From Acetobacter musti (GTDB lineage: Bacteria > Pseudomonadota > Alphaproteobacteria > Acetobacterales > Acetobacteraceae): a stretch of 64,000 nucleotides of DNA. Positions 44,919-53,140 of the stretch are shown here, piece by piece. The DNA is taken from the NCBI RefSeq assembly GCF_011516835.1, contig NZ_WOTB01000021.1, positions 1 to 64,000 of the forward strand, written 5' to 3'. The notes under the pieces are model-generated. The model saw only the letters and a list, made by a program, of their open reading frames with translations, ran no database searches and was not told the origin of the DNA. Within the stretch, counting starts at the first letter, position 1. Each line of letters opens with the position of its first letter. The translations under genes were made by a program, and so were the position numbers.

Positions 44919-46298
44919 TTATAGCAGTTGCCACAGCACGCAGCACAAAATCAGTCCGGTCAGGGATACGATCGTCTGCAGCACCGACCACACCATGATC
45001 GTCTGCTTCAGAGACAGCCTGAACAATTCATGCACCATCCAGAATCCGGCGTCATTCACATGACAGAAAAATACCGATCCGGATCCGATTGACAGCGCCA
45101 GCAGAGAGGCCTGTGCCGGCGTCAGCCCCAGTTGTGGCAGCAGCGGCGCTATCAGCCCCGCCGTCGCGGATGTCGCTACCGTTGCTGAGCCCGTCGCCTG
45201 GCGCAGACACACCGCGATCAGCCACACGAGAACGACCGGTGGAAATGGCGATGCCACGGCGATCTTGCTGATCGTGTCTGCAATTCCGGCCGACAGCAGC
45301 ACCTGTTTCAGGCCGCCGCCTGCCCCGATCGTCAGCAACAGCACCGCAACCGGCGGCAGACTGCGCTGCAGTGTCTGGCCGATCTCGTGGCGCGGCACGC
45401 CCCGCGCCCAGCCGAGCATGATAACGGCAAAAACAACGGCCAGTGTCAGCGCTGAAAACGGCTCGCCCACGCCGTCCAGAACTCGCGCTGTCAGCCCGGT
45501 CTGGGGCAGAAAAACCTTTGAGACCGTGCGGGCCAGCATCAGCGAGACCGGCAGCAGAAGCACGGCCAGCGAGACTGCCCCTGACGGCGCCGGTCCGCCC
45601 GCTCCGGCCTCTCCGGGAAGATCCGGGCAGGGGATATTGAAACCGGACTGGCGCGACAGCCATTTTCCATAAAGCGGTCCTGCGAGAATGACAGCCGGAA
45701 TGGCAATTCCGAGTCCGGTCAGCAGTGTGGCGCCGAGCTGCGCGTGCAGTATCGACACTGCGATCAGCGGTCCGGGATGCGGCGGCACCAGCGCATGAAG
45801 CGCTGTCATTCCGGCCAGCGCCGGGATTGCCACTGACAGCAACGGCAATCCTGATTGTTTCGAAATTGTCACGATGACCGGCAGCATGATGACGAGACCG
45901 ACCTCGAAAAACAGAGGCAGACCGATCATCATCGCTGCAATCGCAATCAGCCATGGCAGCAGCGCGGCTGGCACTGGCCGGCCTCCCGGCGACAGGAGCA
46001 TCGACACCACCCGTCCGGCCGCGCCGCTGTGTTCGATCATTCCGCCCAGCATCGATCCCAGTGCGATGATAATACCCGCATCGCCGAGCAGCTTTCCGGC
46101 TCCGGTCTGAAAAGCGCCGATCGCCGGCAGGATCGGCAGGCCGCTGCAGACACTGAACGTCAGCGCCCCCAGCAGGATGGCGAGAAACGGTGTCAGCCGC
46201 AGCCAGCTTATCAGCAGAACAATTACAAGCAGAGCGGCGATACATGATCCGATCAGCCGGCTGTCATGCGCGGTCCACGCCAGAACTGTATGATCCAG
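44919..46298 (-). CDS. gntP: GntP-family gluconate:H+ symporter, apparent CTG start
   Basis: An inner-membrane importer of gluconate or related sugar acids, with many hydrophobic segments. The C-terminal QATGSATVATSATAGL and SIGSGSVFFCHVNDAGFWMV are GntP signatures. The first ATG, at 46052, would start inside the family's N-terminal domain. The frame continues upstream to a TGA at 46305-46307 and codes the expected extra segment (ISWLRLTPFLAILLGALTFS, then GIIIALGSMLGGMIEHSG). No in-frame ATG, GTG or TTG lies there. A CTG at 46298 is six bases after AGGTGA, giving about 459 residues, the family norm. Start mutation or sequence error is the alternative. The strand composition differs from neighbouring minus-strand genes. 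Confidence 0.82.
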   Translation of the reverse strand: MDHTVLAWTAHDSRLIGSCIAALLVIVLLISWLRLTPFLAILLGALTFSVCSGLPILPAIGAFQTGAGKLLGDAGIIIALGSMLGGMIEHSGAAGRVVSMLLSPGGRPVPAALLPWLIAIAAMMIGLPLFFEVGLVIMLPVIVTISKQSGLPLLSVAIPALAGMTALHALVPPHPGPLIAVSILHAQLGATLLTGLGIAIPAVILAGPLYGKWLSRQSGFNIPCPDLPGEAGAGGPAPSGAVSLAVLLLPVSLMLARTVSKVFLPQTGLTARVLDGVGEPFSALTLAVVFAVIMLGWARGVPRHEIGQTLQRSLPPVAVLLLTIGAGGGLKQVLLSAGIADTISKIAVASPFPPVVLVWLIAVCLRQATGSATVATSATAGLIAPLLPQLGLTPAQASLLALSIGSGSVFFCHVNDAGFWMVHELFRLSLKQTIMVWSVLQTIVSLTGLILCCVLWQLL

Positions 46299-46304
46299 AA
46301 CACG

Positions 46305-46310
46305 TCACCT
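46305..46310 (-). promoter_or_regulatory. Candidate ribosome-binding site for CTG-initiated gntP
   Basis: On the minus strand AGGTGA is followed by six bases and then CTG (46298-46296), a good Shine-Dalgarno spacing. This is what favours the CTG over other non-standard codons in the same open frame. Confidence 0.45.
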
Positions 46311-46674
46311 GAACATTAGAAAAGGCGAGACCATTAGCCTGGCCGGAGAGAATAACCAGACACATAACAGTGAAGGGCGCCGGACAATCCGGCGCTGGAC
46401 TGTGTGATGGCAAAGCTGATGCCGCCGTCTGGGGGTACGTCGACAGGTTCGGCAGGGCGTTTTCCGGGTAACGGGATCTGTTTAGCGGATTGGGAACATG
46501 ATTGTTCGTTGTTTATGAAATCTGAATACGGGAATTTTCTTCTTGTCCGCTTCCGGTCATGACGTAATCAGTAGACTCACGTGTCGGGAAAACGTTTCAG
46601 CAGACTTGTTTCGTAGCTTTAGCCGGGGCTGTTTTTGTGATGCTTTCGGGCTTCTGCAGGCAGGGGGGCTGGGG
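46311..46674. other. Divergent intergenic region between gntP and a small secreted protein gene
   Basis: About 360 bases. The promoters of gntP (leftward) and the gene at 46675 (rightward) should be here. The stretch around 46490-46550 is relatively AT-rich. An upstream frame from 46543 joins the next gene but has no signal-peptide logic. No gntR-type operator was recognised. Confidence 0.4.
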
Positions 46675-47112
46675 ATGTTTCGCCTGCGTGAGCGGTTTAC
46701 TGGTCCGGCGAATGCGGTGCGCGTTCTGGTGGTGGTACTCGTCGTCACGTCCTTTCTGGCATTTCCGGTTATGGGCATGCCGGTCTGTCGCGGCGTTGAT
46801 ACGGCTCTGACGGAGGCCCGGAGGCAGGAATATGCTGTCCTCGTGGCCGGTGCGCTGAATGGGCGTGTCCGGTCTTCGCAGGTGACGATCAGCGCTTTTA
46901 TGCAGGCCGGGGTCTGGAGTGCCGTGCGTGTTGCGACGCCTGTTGCGGATGATGGTGTTTTATTCTTCGTTGAGAGGCAGGGAGAGAAACAGTTCAGGGA
47001 CGTGTGGGGTGGATGGGCGCAGCCTTCCGAACGGCGGCAACTGTCGAGGTGGGCGAGGAGACTGGGAGCGCCGGACTTACTGGCCCGATGTTTTGCGGGA
47101 CTGATGAAGTGA
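46675..47112 (+). CDS. Small putative secreted protein
   Basis: About 145 residues, family not recognised. The ATG at 46675 follows AGGGGGGCTGGGG and gives a good signal peptide: basic start (MFRLRERF), hydrophobic core (VLVVVLVVTSFLAFPVMG), then mature protein at about residue 36. The mature part has two Cys residues and a central beta-like region (WSAVRVATPVADDGVLFFVE). The frame opens at 46543, but the extra residues add nothing recognisable. It may be linked with the two genes that follow. Confidence 0.55.
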   Translation: MFRLRERFTGPANAVRVLVVVLVVTSFLAFPVMGMPVCRGVDTALTEARRQEYAVLVAGALNGRVRSSQVTISAFMQAGVWSAVRVATPVADDGVLFFVERQGEKQFRDVWGGWAQPSERRQLSRWARRLGAPDLLARCFAGLMK

Positions 47113-47212
47113 AGGGGTGGTGCGGAGGCGGTTCTGTAAGGTCGGGAAAATCACTCATGATTTCGGCGGATGGATGGGCAGGGGCTGAGACACGGAATAC
47201 GGAGCGGGAATT

Positions 47213-48040
47213 GTGACGTGTCATGTTATCGGGATGCCGCTTATCAGAACCACTAAGGCAATCTGTCTTGCTGCCGCTTTGCTTTCCGTGGTGTTGCTGA
47301 TGCCGGGAAGTGGTGCGCGGGCGGCGGGGGAACAGGCGTTTACGGACTATACTGGCCGGCTGGGTGATCTGCCGGCTGGCATGACGCTTGGGTTTGCCGA
47401 TGGCAGGGCTGTGGCTGGCAGTCATTACTATTACCGCAAATATTGCAGGGATATTCCTCTGACGGGTACGGATGGGGCGGAACTGCGTCTGAGTGAGCCG
47501 GGCGGGGGCGTTTTTGTGTTGCATTATGTGGGCGGCGGGCCGGCATCTCATGCGACTGCGGAAAACAGCACGGGGCTTGCGGGTACCTGGAGTGGTGCGG
47601 GCCGGGTTTTGCCTGTGGCCTTAACGGCTGCCGGAGGTGACAGCTATGTTCCGGGACATCGCTACGCTGACGTGACGGCTCAGGACGATGCTGCGTTTGA
47701 GACGCTTGTTCGCGGATTTTACGATGCGGTTCTGGCTGGCGACCGGGCGGAGGCGATGCGGTTCGTGTCTTTTCCGCTGAGGGTGAATACGGGTGGGGGA
47801 CGGTTCTTTACTATCCGGGATGCGGCGACATTGCAGGGGAAATGGGCTCAGGTTTTTCCGGCGGTGTGGCTGAAGGCGCTCGCGGCTGCGACGCCGCACG
47901 ATATGTTCGTAAGGAACGGGCAGGTCATGATCGGCGATGGCCTTGCGTGGTTTGGCGCGGATGGTCTGGAGGTCGTCAATACCGTGCCGTTGCGGGTGGC
48001 GGAGAGTGTCGGGGCCTGTTCGGGAGGAGAGCGTAATTGA
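47213..48040 (+). CDS. Putative periplasmic protein with NTF2-like C-terminal part
   Basis: A 275-residue protein with a signal peptide ending near ARAAGEQ. It starts at a GTG with GGAG eight bases upstream; the ATG at 47234 is possible. The first half of the mature protein is unassigned. The second half (LVRGFYDAVLAGDRAEAMRF through the strand VMIGDGLAWF) follows the helix-helix-strand pattern of SnoaL/NTF2-like folds, seen here only by pattern. Its stop overlaps the TTG start of the next gene by four bases, so the two are coupled. Confidence 0.55.
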   Translation: MTCHVIGMPLIRTTKAICLAAALLSVVLLMPGSGARAAGEQAFTDYTGRLGDLPAGMTLGFADGRAVAGSHYYYRKYCRDIPLTGTDGAELRLSEPGGGVFVLHYVGGGPASHATAENSTGLAGTWSGAGRVLPVALTAAGGDSYVPGHRYADVTAQDDAAFETLVRGFYDAVLAGDRAEAMRFVSFPLRVNTGGGRFFTIRDAATLQGKWAQVFPAVWLKALAAATPHDMFVRNGQVMIGDGLAWFGADGLEVVNTVPLRVAESVGACSGGERN

Positions 48041-48630
48041 CCGGTCCGTCTTTGCCATCTCCGGAAATCTTTCAGCATGTGCGCATCATCATGGGTATGG
48101 TGGTGGGGCTGAGTGTCACGCGTCTGCTCAACGGGCTGGTGCGCATCATTCAGCATCCCGGCCAGACACGGATCTATCCGGTGCATATCGGCTGGGTTCT
48201 GACACTGCTGCTGATGCTCGTGCATTTCTGGTGGTGGGAGTTCTGGCTGGTCACGCTGCCGTCCTGGACGTTCGAGACCTATCTGTTTCTGATTGTCTAT
48301 GCGATCGTTCTGTTCTTCCTGAGCGCATTTCTTTTTCCCGATACGATCAGCGACTATACGGGATATGAGGATTTCTTCATTTCGCGGCGGAAGTGGTTTT
48401 TCTCGTTCTTTGCGCTGACCGTTATCTTTGATCTGATTGACACGCTGATTAAGGGGCCGGCGCATTACGCCATGTTTTCGGCTGAATACTGGTTCCGGGT
48501 GCCGGTTTATCTTGTTCTTTGCGGAATCGCGATTGTTTCCGCCAGTCGCCGGTTTCACATGGTTTTTGTCAGTCTCGGGCTGATTTACGAGATTTCCTGG
48601 ATACTCCGGCATTTTGAAACGCTGAGCTGA
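48037..48630 (+). CDS. Hypothetical polytopic membrane protein
   Basis: A 197-residue protein with about six hydrophobic segments, rich in Phe and Trp (VLTLLLMLVHFWWWEFWLV, FLIVYAIVLFFLSAFLF). It is not in a family I recognise. It starts with TTG overlapping the previous stop (TTGA), so it is translated with the putative periplasmic protein before it, suggesting a membrane-anchored pair. A family 2 hairpin element lies downstream. Confidence 0.6.
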   Translation: MTGPSLPSPEIFQHVRIIMGMVVGLSVTRLLNGLVRIIQHPGQTRIYPVHIGWVLTLLLMLVHFWWWEFWLVTLPSWTFETYLFLIVYAIVLFFLSAFLFPDTISDYTGYEDFFISRRKWFFSFFALTVIFDLIDTLIKGPAHYAMFSAEYWFRVPVYLVLCGIAIVSASRRFHMVFVSLGLIYEISWILRHFETLS

Positions 48631-48780
48631 GGGGAGTGGGCTGAAAAATCCGGGATGTGGAAGGGACACCGGATGACGGGGAGCGTGGTGCTGATGGTTC
48701 TTCGTCCGGGATGTGGGGCGTGGCTCTCCTTTGCAGGCTGTTATGGGGTGTTTGTCTGCGTGACAGAGATGTGTAGAGCG

Positions 48781-48850
48781 GTTTTCGGGGCTTTGCCCGG
48801 ACCAGGCAAAGGGACGTGGTCCCTTTGATCCCGGTTTGTGAATCTGTAAG
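48781..48850 (+). repeat. Dispersed hairpin element, family 2 copy 3
   Basis: TTTTCGGGGCTTTGCCCGG is followed by a perfect hairpin, CAAAGGGAC then GTG then GTCCCTTTG (48807-48827), and GATCCCGGTTTG. The leading GATGTGTAGAGCG (from about 48769) is also similar to the lead of copy 2. It lies between convergent genes. Confidence 0.7.
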
Positions 48851-48886
48851 GATGTTGGGCAAGGTTTCGGTTGATGACGTCCGGCG

Positions 48887-49840
48887 TTATTTTGCCTGGA
48901 AAGGCTGACCGTCCCAGGTGACGACTTTGCCGGGGCCGCAGACGGGACCCTGTTTTCCGCCAAAACCCCAGAGTGTCGCGGGGATTTTGATGTTGTTGTA
49001 GGGCAGGCTGGTTTCCACGTAGCAGGCCTGTTTCGGATTTTTTGCGTCCCAGCCGTCGACGGTGATGGTCGAGCCGGCGCTCATGTAGAGGGAGCCGGCG
49101 GGGGTGCCTTCCAGCGCGCCGAGGACGATTTCGGTTTTGCCTGTATCGCTGTTTTCGATGTGACCGGTGAAGGAGGTCGGGCCGCGCAGGATCATCTGCT
49201 GTGCGTTGAAGTCGAAGCTGGTGCCCTGGAAGTCGAATTCCCAGCAGGATTCCTCGTCGATGCCGGCGACGGTGTTGTTGTAGATGGTGCCACCGGCGAA
49301 GGTGGAGCGCTCGCCGGAATTATGCGGGTGCGGCAGGGTGTAGATGCCGGTGTTTCCGTTGCCGATGATGACATTGAACATATCGACGCCCCAGACATTG
49401 TTGCCCAGAGTGATGCCGTGGTTGAAGCCCTGGATGGAGACGTTAATGAGGGTTATGCCGGCGTCGACGACCATCGTGTTGTTATCGGTGTAGTTCATGG
49501 TGATGCCGTCGATGGACCGGTTGCCTTTCAGCGTGATCCCCTCGAGGCGGTTGCTGCTGGTCCAGTCATGATGCGGAAAGCCGTCCTGCGAGACATAGAG
49601 GCAGGTTCCGGAGGTCATGCGGCAGTCGAAAATGGCGTTGCGGAGCGTGACCAGTTCCGGATTGATTTTCAGGGTTTTCGTGAGGGTTTTTGTGGCGCCC
49701 TGAAAATCGATGGCGCAGCTTCGGATGCCTGAGTAGCAGCCGTTCAGCTGGGCCTGCACGGCGGCGGTGTCGTCAGCGGCGCGGGCTGTGGATGCGGTGG
49801 CGGCGAGCGCGACGAGGGAAAGACAGGCTGCATACTTCAT
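48887..49840 (-). CDS. Secreted right-handed beta-helix protein
   Basis: About 317 residues from the ATG at 49840, with AGGAG nine bases upstream and a signal peptide ending at STARAAD. The open frame extends to 50110 without support. The mature protein has regular short strands with Asn/Gly/Asp turns (LEGITLKGNRSIDGITMNYTDNN, HGITLGNNVWGVDMFNVIIGNGN), typical of pectate-lyase-like beta-helices. Several Cys pairs suggest disulfides. A polysaccharide-binding or cleaving role is possible, but no catalytic triad was identified. It stands alone. Confidence 0.65.
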   Translation of the reverse strand: MKYAACLSLVALAATASTARAADDTAAVQAQLNGCYSGIRSCAIDFQGATKTLTKTLKINPELVTLRNAIFDCRMTSGTCLYVSQDGFPHHDWTSSNRLEGITLKGNRSIDGITMNYTDNNTMVVDAGITLINVSIQGFNHGITLGNNVWGVDMFNVIIGNGNTGIYTLPHPHNSGERSTFAGGTIYNNTVAGIDEESCWEFDFQGTSFDFNAQQMILRGPTSFTGHIENSDTGKTEIVLGALEGTPAGSLYMSAGSTITVDGWDAKNPKQACYVETSLPYNNIKIPATLWGFGGKQGPVCGPGKVVTWDGQPFQAK

Positions 49841-50244
49841 CGGAACAGGCTCCTGTGAGGGTCTGTGTGTGGACAGGGTGGTTTCCGGCTGCGTTGTTTC
49901 GGGCCTCTGATTGCGGATCTTTAATTCCGCGTCTCGTTTTTTGCGCCCTCGTTTGTGCATGTGTGAGTCTGTCCTGTCCAGGCTGTCTGTCATGTCGGGA
50001 GCGTGATGCCGTGGTGGGCGGGAGGCGGGTTGACCTGTCGGGCGGATCGCGGCTCCCATGAGGCGGAGCTTCGCGATTGAGAGGGATTTGTTATGGCCTG
50101 TGCAACACAATTCTGCGCTCGCGTGACGGGAAGGGGCGGGTGGCTGTCCGTTCTGGCGGGAGACCGTCGCGGGGTGGGGCGGGGCTGTGCGCAGCGGGAG
50201 TTTTTATTCCGGATTTGTCCACGAATTTTTGTGGGGAGTGACCG
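49841..50244. other. Divergent intergenic region
   Basis: About 400 bases between the beta-helix protein gene and the FAD oxidoreductase gene, which diverge. Both promoters must lie here. Open frames extending the two genes upstream carry no family signal. No operator stood out. Confidence 0.4.
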
Positions 50245-51603
50245 GTGAGCGGGTCGGTCGGGTCTGCGGATGTGTCCTTTTCCGTCGGGGCGGATGCTGT
50301 GCCGGTTTCGTGCGGGTCGCTCTATGAGGAGACGGCGACGGCGGGGCCTGTCACCGGGGCTGTCGGGCAGGATATCGAGGTCGGGACGCTGGTGACTGGC
50401 GGCGGGATTACCGGGCTTTCGGCCGGGCTTTATCTGGCGACGGCGGGTGAGAGTGTTGCGGTTGTCGATGCGGGAGCGCCTGGCTGGGGGGCTTCGGGCC
50501 GCAATGGCGGGCAGGTCAATCCGGGTCTGAAAATGCCGCCTTCCGGGGTGGAGAGTCATTTGGCTCCGGAGGCTGGGCGCAGGCTTGCTGTTGCGGCGTG
50601 GAATGCGCCGGATCTGGTGTTTGCGCTGATTGAAAAACACGGAATCCGGTGTGACGCGGTTCGGGGCGGGACGGTGCGGGCGGCGACGGCGGGGTCGCAG
50701 GTGCCGGCGCTGGACCGGCTGACGGAAGAGTGTCTGGCCCGTGGCGGGGATGTGGCCTGGCTGAATCGTGGTGAGATGGCTGAGCTGACGGGCACGGATC
50801 GCTACTGTGCCGGCATGATCGACAGGCGGGGCGGACAGGTGAATCCGCTGTCCTATACGCGGGGGCTGGCGTCGGCGGCCATCGGGCGCGGGGCGCAGGT
50901 TTATTCCGGCACGCGGATCATGTCGCTGACGCGCGATGGCGGGACCTGGCTGGCGATGACGGATAGCGGCTATGCGATCCGGTGCCGGAATGTCGTGCTG
51001 GCGACGAACGGGTACACGAATGGTCTCTGGCCGGGGCTGAGTGACAGCATTGTGCCGGTTTACAGCGCCATCATCGCGACGGAGCCGCTGCCTGAGCGGC
51101 TGCGGGCGGCGATTCTGGCGCGGCGCGAGGTTCTGTATGAGCTGGGTGAGATCACGGTCTATTACCGCGTGGATGAGGCGGGACGGCTTCTGATCGGGAG
51201 GCGCTCGGTGTCGCGGCCTCTGGTCGGGGCGGAAGCGTTTCCGGAACTGCGGCATCTGGCGCATCGGTTGTGGCCGGGGCTGGCGGGGACGGGGTGGACG
51301 CATGGATGGAACGGGCAGCTGGCCGTGACGACGGATCATTATCCGCACTGGCATGAGCCGGCGCCGGGTGTGATTGCGTGTCTGGGCTATAACGGGCGGG
51401 GTGTGGCGATGGCGACGTTGCTCGGACGTGAGGTGGCGCGGCGGATTCAGGGTGTGCCGGCGGGGGAGCTGCTGTTGCCGCCGACGCGGATCAGGGGAAT
51501 TCCGCTGCATCGGTTCTGGAAGGCCGGAGTTGCGGCGCGGGTGGCGCTGGGACGATGGCGGGACCGGCGTCAGGAGGGGCGGGCGGCTGGCGGCGAGGGG
51601 TGA
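50245..51603 (+). CDS. FAD-dependent oxidoreductase, DAO/PuuB-like
   Basis: A 452-residue flavoprotein of the D-amino-acid-oxidase superfamily, closest in pattern to gamma-glutamylputrescine or related amine oxidases. The dinucleotide motif TGGGITGLSAGLYLA starts near residue 52, followed by WGASGRNGGQVNPG, a family mark. The second half contains ATNGYTNGLWP and the closing CLGYNGRGVAMATLLGREVA near the flavin. The start is a GTG after GGGGAGTGACC; the first 45 residues are an unaligned extension. The substrate is unknown, and no glutamine-synthetase-like puuA is nearby. Confidence 0.83.
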   Translation: MSGSVGSADVSFSVGADAVPVSCGSLYEETATAGPVTGAVGQDIEVGTLVTGGGITGLSAGLYLATAGESVAVVDAGAPGWGASGRNGGQVNPGLKMPPSGVESHLAPEAGRRLAVAAWNAPDLVFALIEKHGIRCDAVRGGTVRAATAGSQVPALDRLTEECLARGGDVAWLNRGEMAELTGTDRYCAGMIDRRGGQVNPLSYTRGLASAAIGRGAQVYSGTRIMSLTRDGGTWLAMTDSGYAIRCRNVVLATNGYTNGLWPGLSDSIVPVYSAIIATEPLPERLRAAILARREVLYELGEITVYYRVDEAGRLLIGRRSVSRPLVGAEAFPELRHLAHRLWPGLAGTGWTHGWNGQLAVTTDHYPHWHEPAPGVIACLGYNGRGVAMATLLGREVARRIQGVPAGELLLPPTRIRGIPLHRFWKAGVAARVALGRWRDRRQEGRAAGGEG

Positions 51604-51634
51604 AAATCTGGCGTCTGTATCCTTTGCGGACAGG

Positions 51635-51715
51635 GTTTTTCGGGGCTTTGCTCCGAATCCCGCAAAGAAACGCAGTCCCTCTGATCCCGGTTGATTAAAT
51701 CAGAAGGGGTGCAGG
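51635..51715 (+). repeat. Dispersed hairpin element, family 2 copy 4 (degenerate)
   Basis: It has the same order of blocks as the other copies: TTTTTCGGGGCTTTG, then CAAAGAAACGCAGTCCCTCTG (51663-51683), then GATCCCGGTTGATTAAATC and AGAAGGGG. The main stem has several mismatches, so this copy is decaying. It lies between two plus-strand genes. Confidence 0.65.
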
Positions 51716-51840
51716 GCGGAGCGGTGCTCTGTCTTCTGTTTGCAGAGTATACAGATGCCGAAAGTTTCGGGCTCGCAATGTTGCGGCGGGCGCAGTTCTG
51801 TGTTTGTTCTGTCTGGTCGTCTTTCTGTCAGGAGTGGATT

Positions 51841-52407
51841 TTGGCTGAGTTATCGTCCAGGCATTATGTGATTGTGCATGGCTATACCGCGAACCCGGAG
51901 GCCAACTGGTTTCCGTGGCTCAGGGAGCAGCTTGAGCGCGCCGGGGCGCGGGTGTCCGTGCCGGCGATGCCGTCTCCTCATGCGCCGGTAACGGAGAGCT
52001 GGGACGCGACGCTGAGGGATCTTCTGCCGCGTCTGAGTGACGACGTGGTTCTGATCGGCCACAGCCTGGGCTGTATTACGATCCTTCGTTATCTGATGTC
52101 CCGGCCGCCTGCGGAGACGGCTGGCGGCTATGTTCTGGTGTCCGGGTTTGACAGGCGTCTGTCGACGTTGCCGGAGCTGGAGGCGTTTACGGATATCGCG
52201 CTCGATTATGACGCTCTGCGGCGGCGGGCTGCTTTCCGGGTCTCGGTGTTTTCCGACAATGACGCGATTGTCGATCCGTCCGTGTCCCGTGATCTGGCGA
52301 AGGCGCTGCGGACGGAGGTGATGGAGATTCCCGGCGGCGGGCATTTTCTGGACCGGGAAGGGTACGGGTCGTTTCCTGAGCTGTCCGGTCTTCTGCTGAC
52401 TCAGTGA
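51841..52407 (+). CDS. RBBP9/YdeN-family alpha/beta hydrolase
   Basis: A 188-residue serine hydrolase. VIVHGYTANPEANWFPWL is the family start, the nucleophile lies in IGHSLGCITIL, and the acid (SDNDAIVDP) and His (PGGGHFLDREGYG) complete the triad. The frame is open from 51691, but the TTG at 51841 has AGGAG six bases upstream and gives the usual family size. The substrate is unknown; esterase activity is typical. Confidence 0.85.
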   Translation: MAELSSRHYVIVHGYTANPEANWFPWLREQLERAGARVSVPAMPSPHAPVTESWDATLRDLLPRLSDDVVLIGHSLGCITILRYLMSRPPAETAGGYVLVSGFDRRLSTLPELEAFTDIALDYDALRRRAAFRVSVFSDNDAIVDPSVSRDLAKALRTEVMEIPGGGHFLDREGYGSFPELSGLLLTQ

Positions 52408-52465
52408 CGGCCGGGGCCTGCGCGGGGCGGCCCGCCGGCGTCAGTGTTTCCGGTGTGGAACCGGA

Positions 52466-53140
52466 TCAGCGCAGGGCGGGTGAAAGGCTCTGCGGGAGGC
52501 TCTGAAGGATACGGTCGCTGAGCTGACGGACCAGCGTGTCCGTCAGGGTGACGGTGTCGTTATCGGTTGTGGCGGGGCCTGAGGCGGAGACGGTGCCGCG
52601 ATGGAGCTGTTCGGGCTGGTTCTCATCGGCGGGTATGAAGCTCCAGCTGGCTTCGAGTGTGGCTTTTCCGTCCGAGGCGATGTCCATCCGGGTGATGTTG
52701 ATGGTGAGGCGGCCTGAGGCGGGGCCTGGACCCGGGCCTGAGACCGGCTGATCGGTGACGAAGAGATCCGGGCGGGCGCTGCTGATCCGGGCGGTGATGA
52801 AATCTGTGACGCTGTCGGAGAGGCGTTCGGCCCAGCGGCCGTTGGCGCTGCGGCGGAGGGCCTGGCCGTTTCGTGTCACGATATCCTGGGTGTCGAGATA
52901 ATCCGGCAGGGAAGCGCGGCGGATTTCGAGGATGGGGGTGCCGGGCGGGACCGCGCCCTGGGCCTGGCCGGATGAGGTTGCCGGGCCGCCGAGTGTGTAG
53001 AGCTGCAGCGGCGGGCCGGCGCAGGCGGAGAGGGACAGGGCGAGGGTGAGGACGGCGGCAGGACCGGCTTTGCCGGAGAAAGGCCGGGAGAGGATTCCGG
53101 ATGCGGTTCCGGGAAGAGGCGGGATCTTGCGGCTCATCAC
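52466..53140 (-). CDS. PqiC/ABC-type transport auxiliary lipoprotein
   Basis: A 224-residue protein with a signal sequence and lipobox LSAC near residue 40, followed by the family pattern YTLGGPA near the N-terminus of the mature protein. The middle part (ILEIRRASLPDYLDTQDIV, then GRWAERLSDSVTDFITARI) is typical of PqiC/DUF330 lipoproteins, which work in intermembrane lipid transport. Its start overlaps the MlaD gene by four bases, placing it last in the mlaE-mlaF-mlaD-pqiC operon. It probably anchors the MCE assembly at the outer membrane. Confidence 0.85.
   Translation of the reverse strand: MMSRKIPPLPGTASGILSRPFSGKAGPAAVLTLALSLSACAGPPLQLYTLGGPATSSGQAQGAVPPGTPILEIRRASLPDYLDTQDIVTRNGQALRRSANGRWAERLSDSVTDFITARISSARPDLFVTDQPVSGPGPGPASGRLTINITRMDIASDGKATLEASWSFIPADENQPEQLHRGTVSASGPATTDNDTVTLTDTLVRQLSDRILQSLPQSLSPALR

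Noticed and set aside
44635-44991. 118-codon minus-strand frame between the DUF6525-like gene and gntP
   Set aside because: It overlaps the gntP end in another frame, lacks a ribosome site and shows no family pattern.
45052-46245. 397-codon minus-strand frame overlapping gntP, possible frameshifted copy
   Set aside because: It is an Arg-rich alternative frame of the same DNA. The GntP frame is continuous from 46304 to 44919, so no frameshift is needed.
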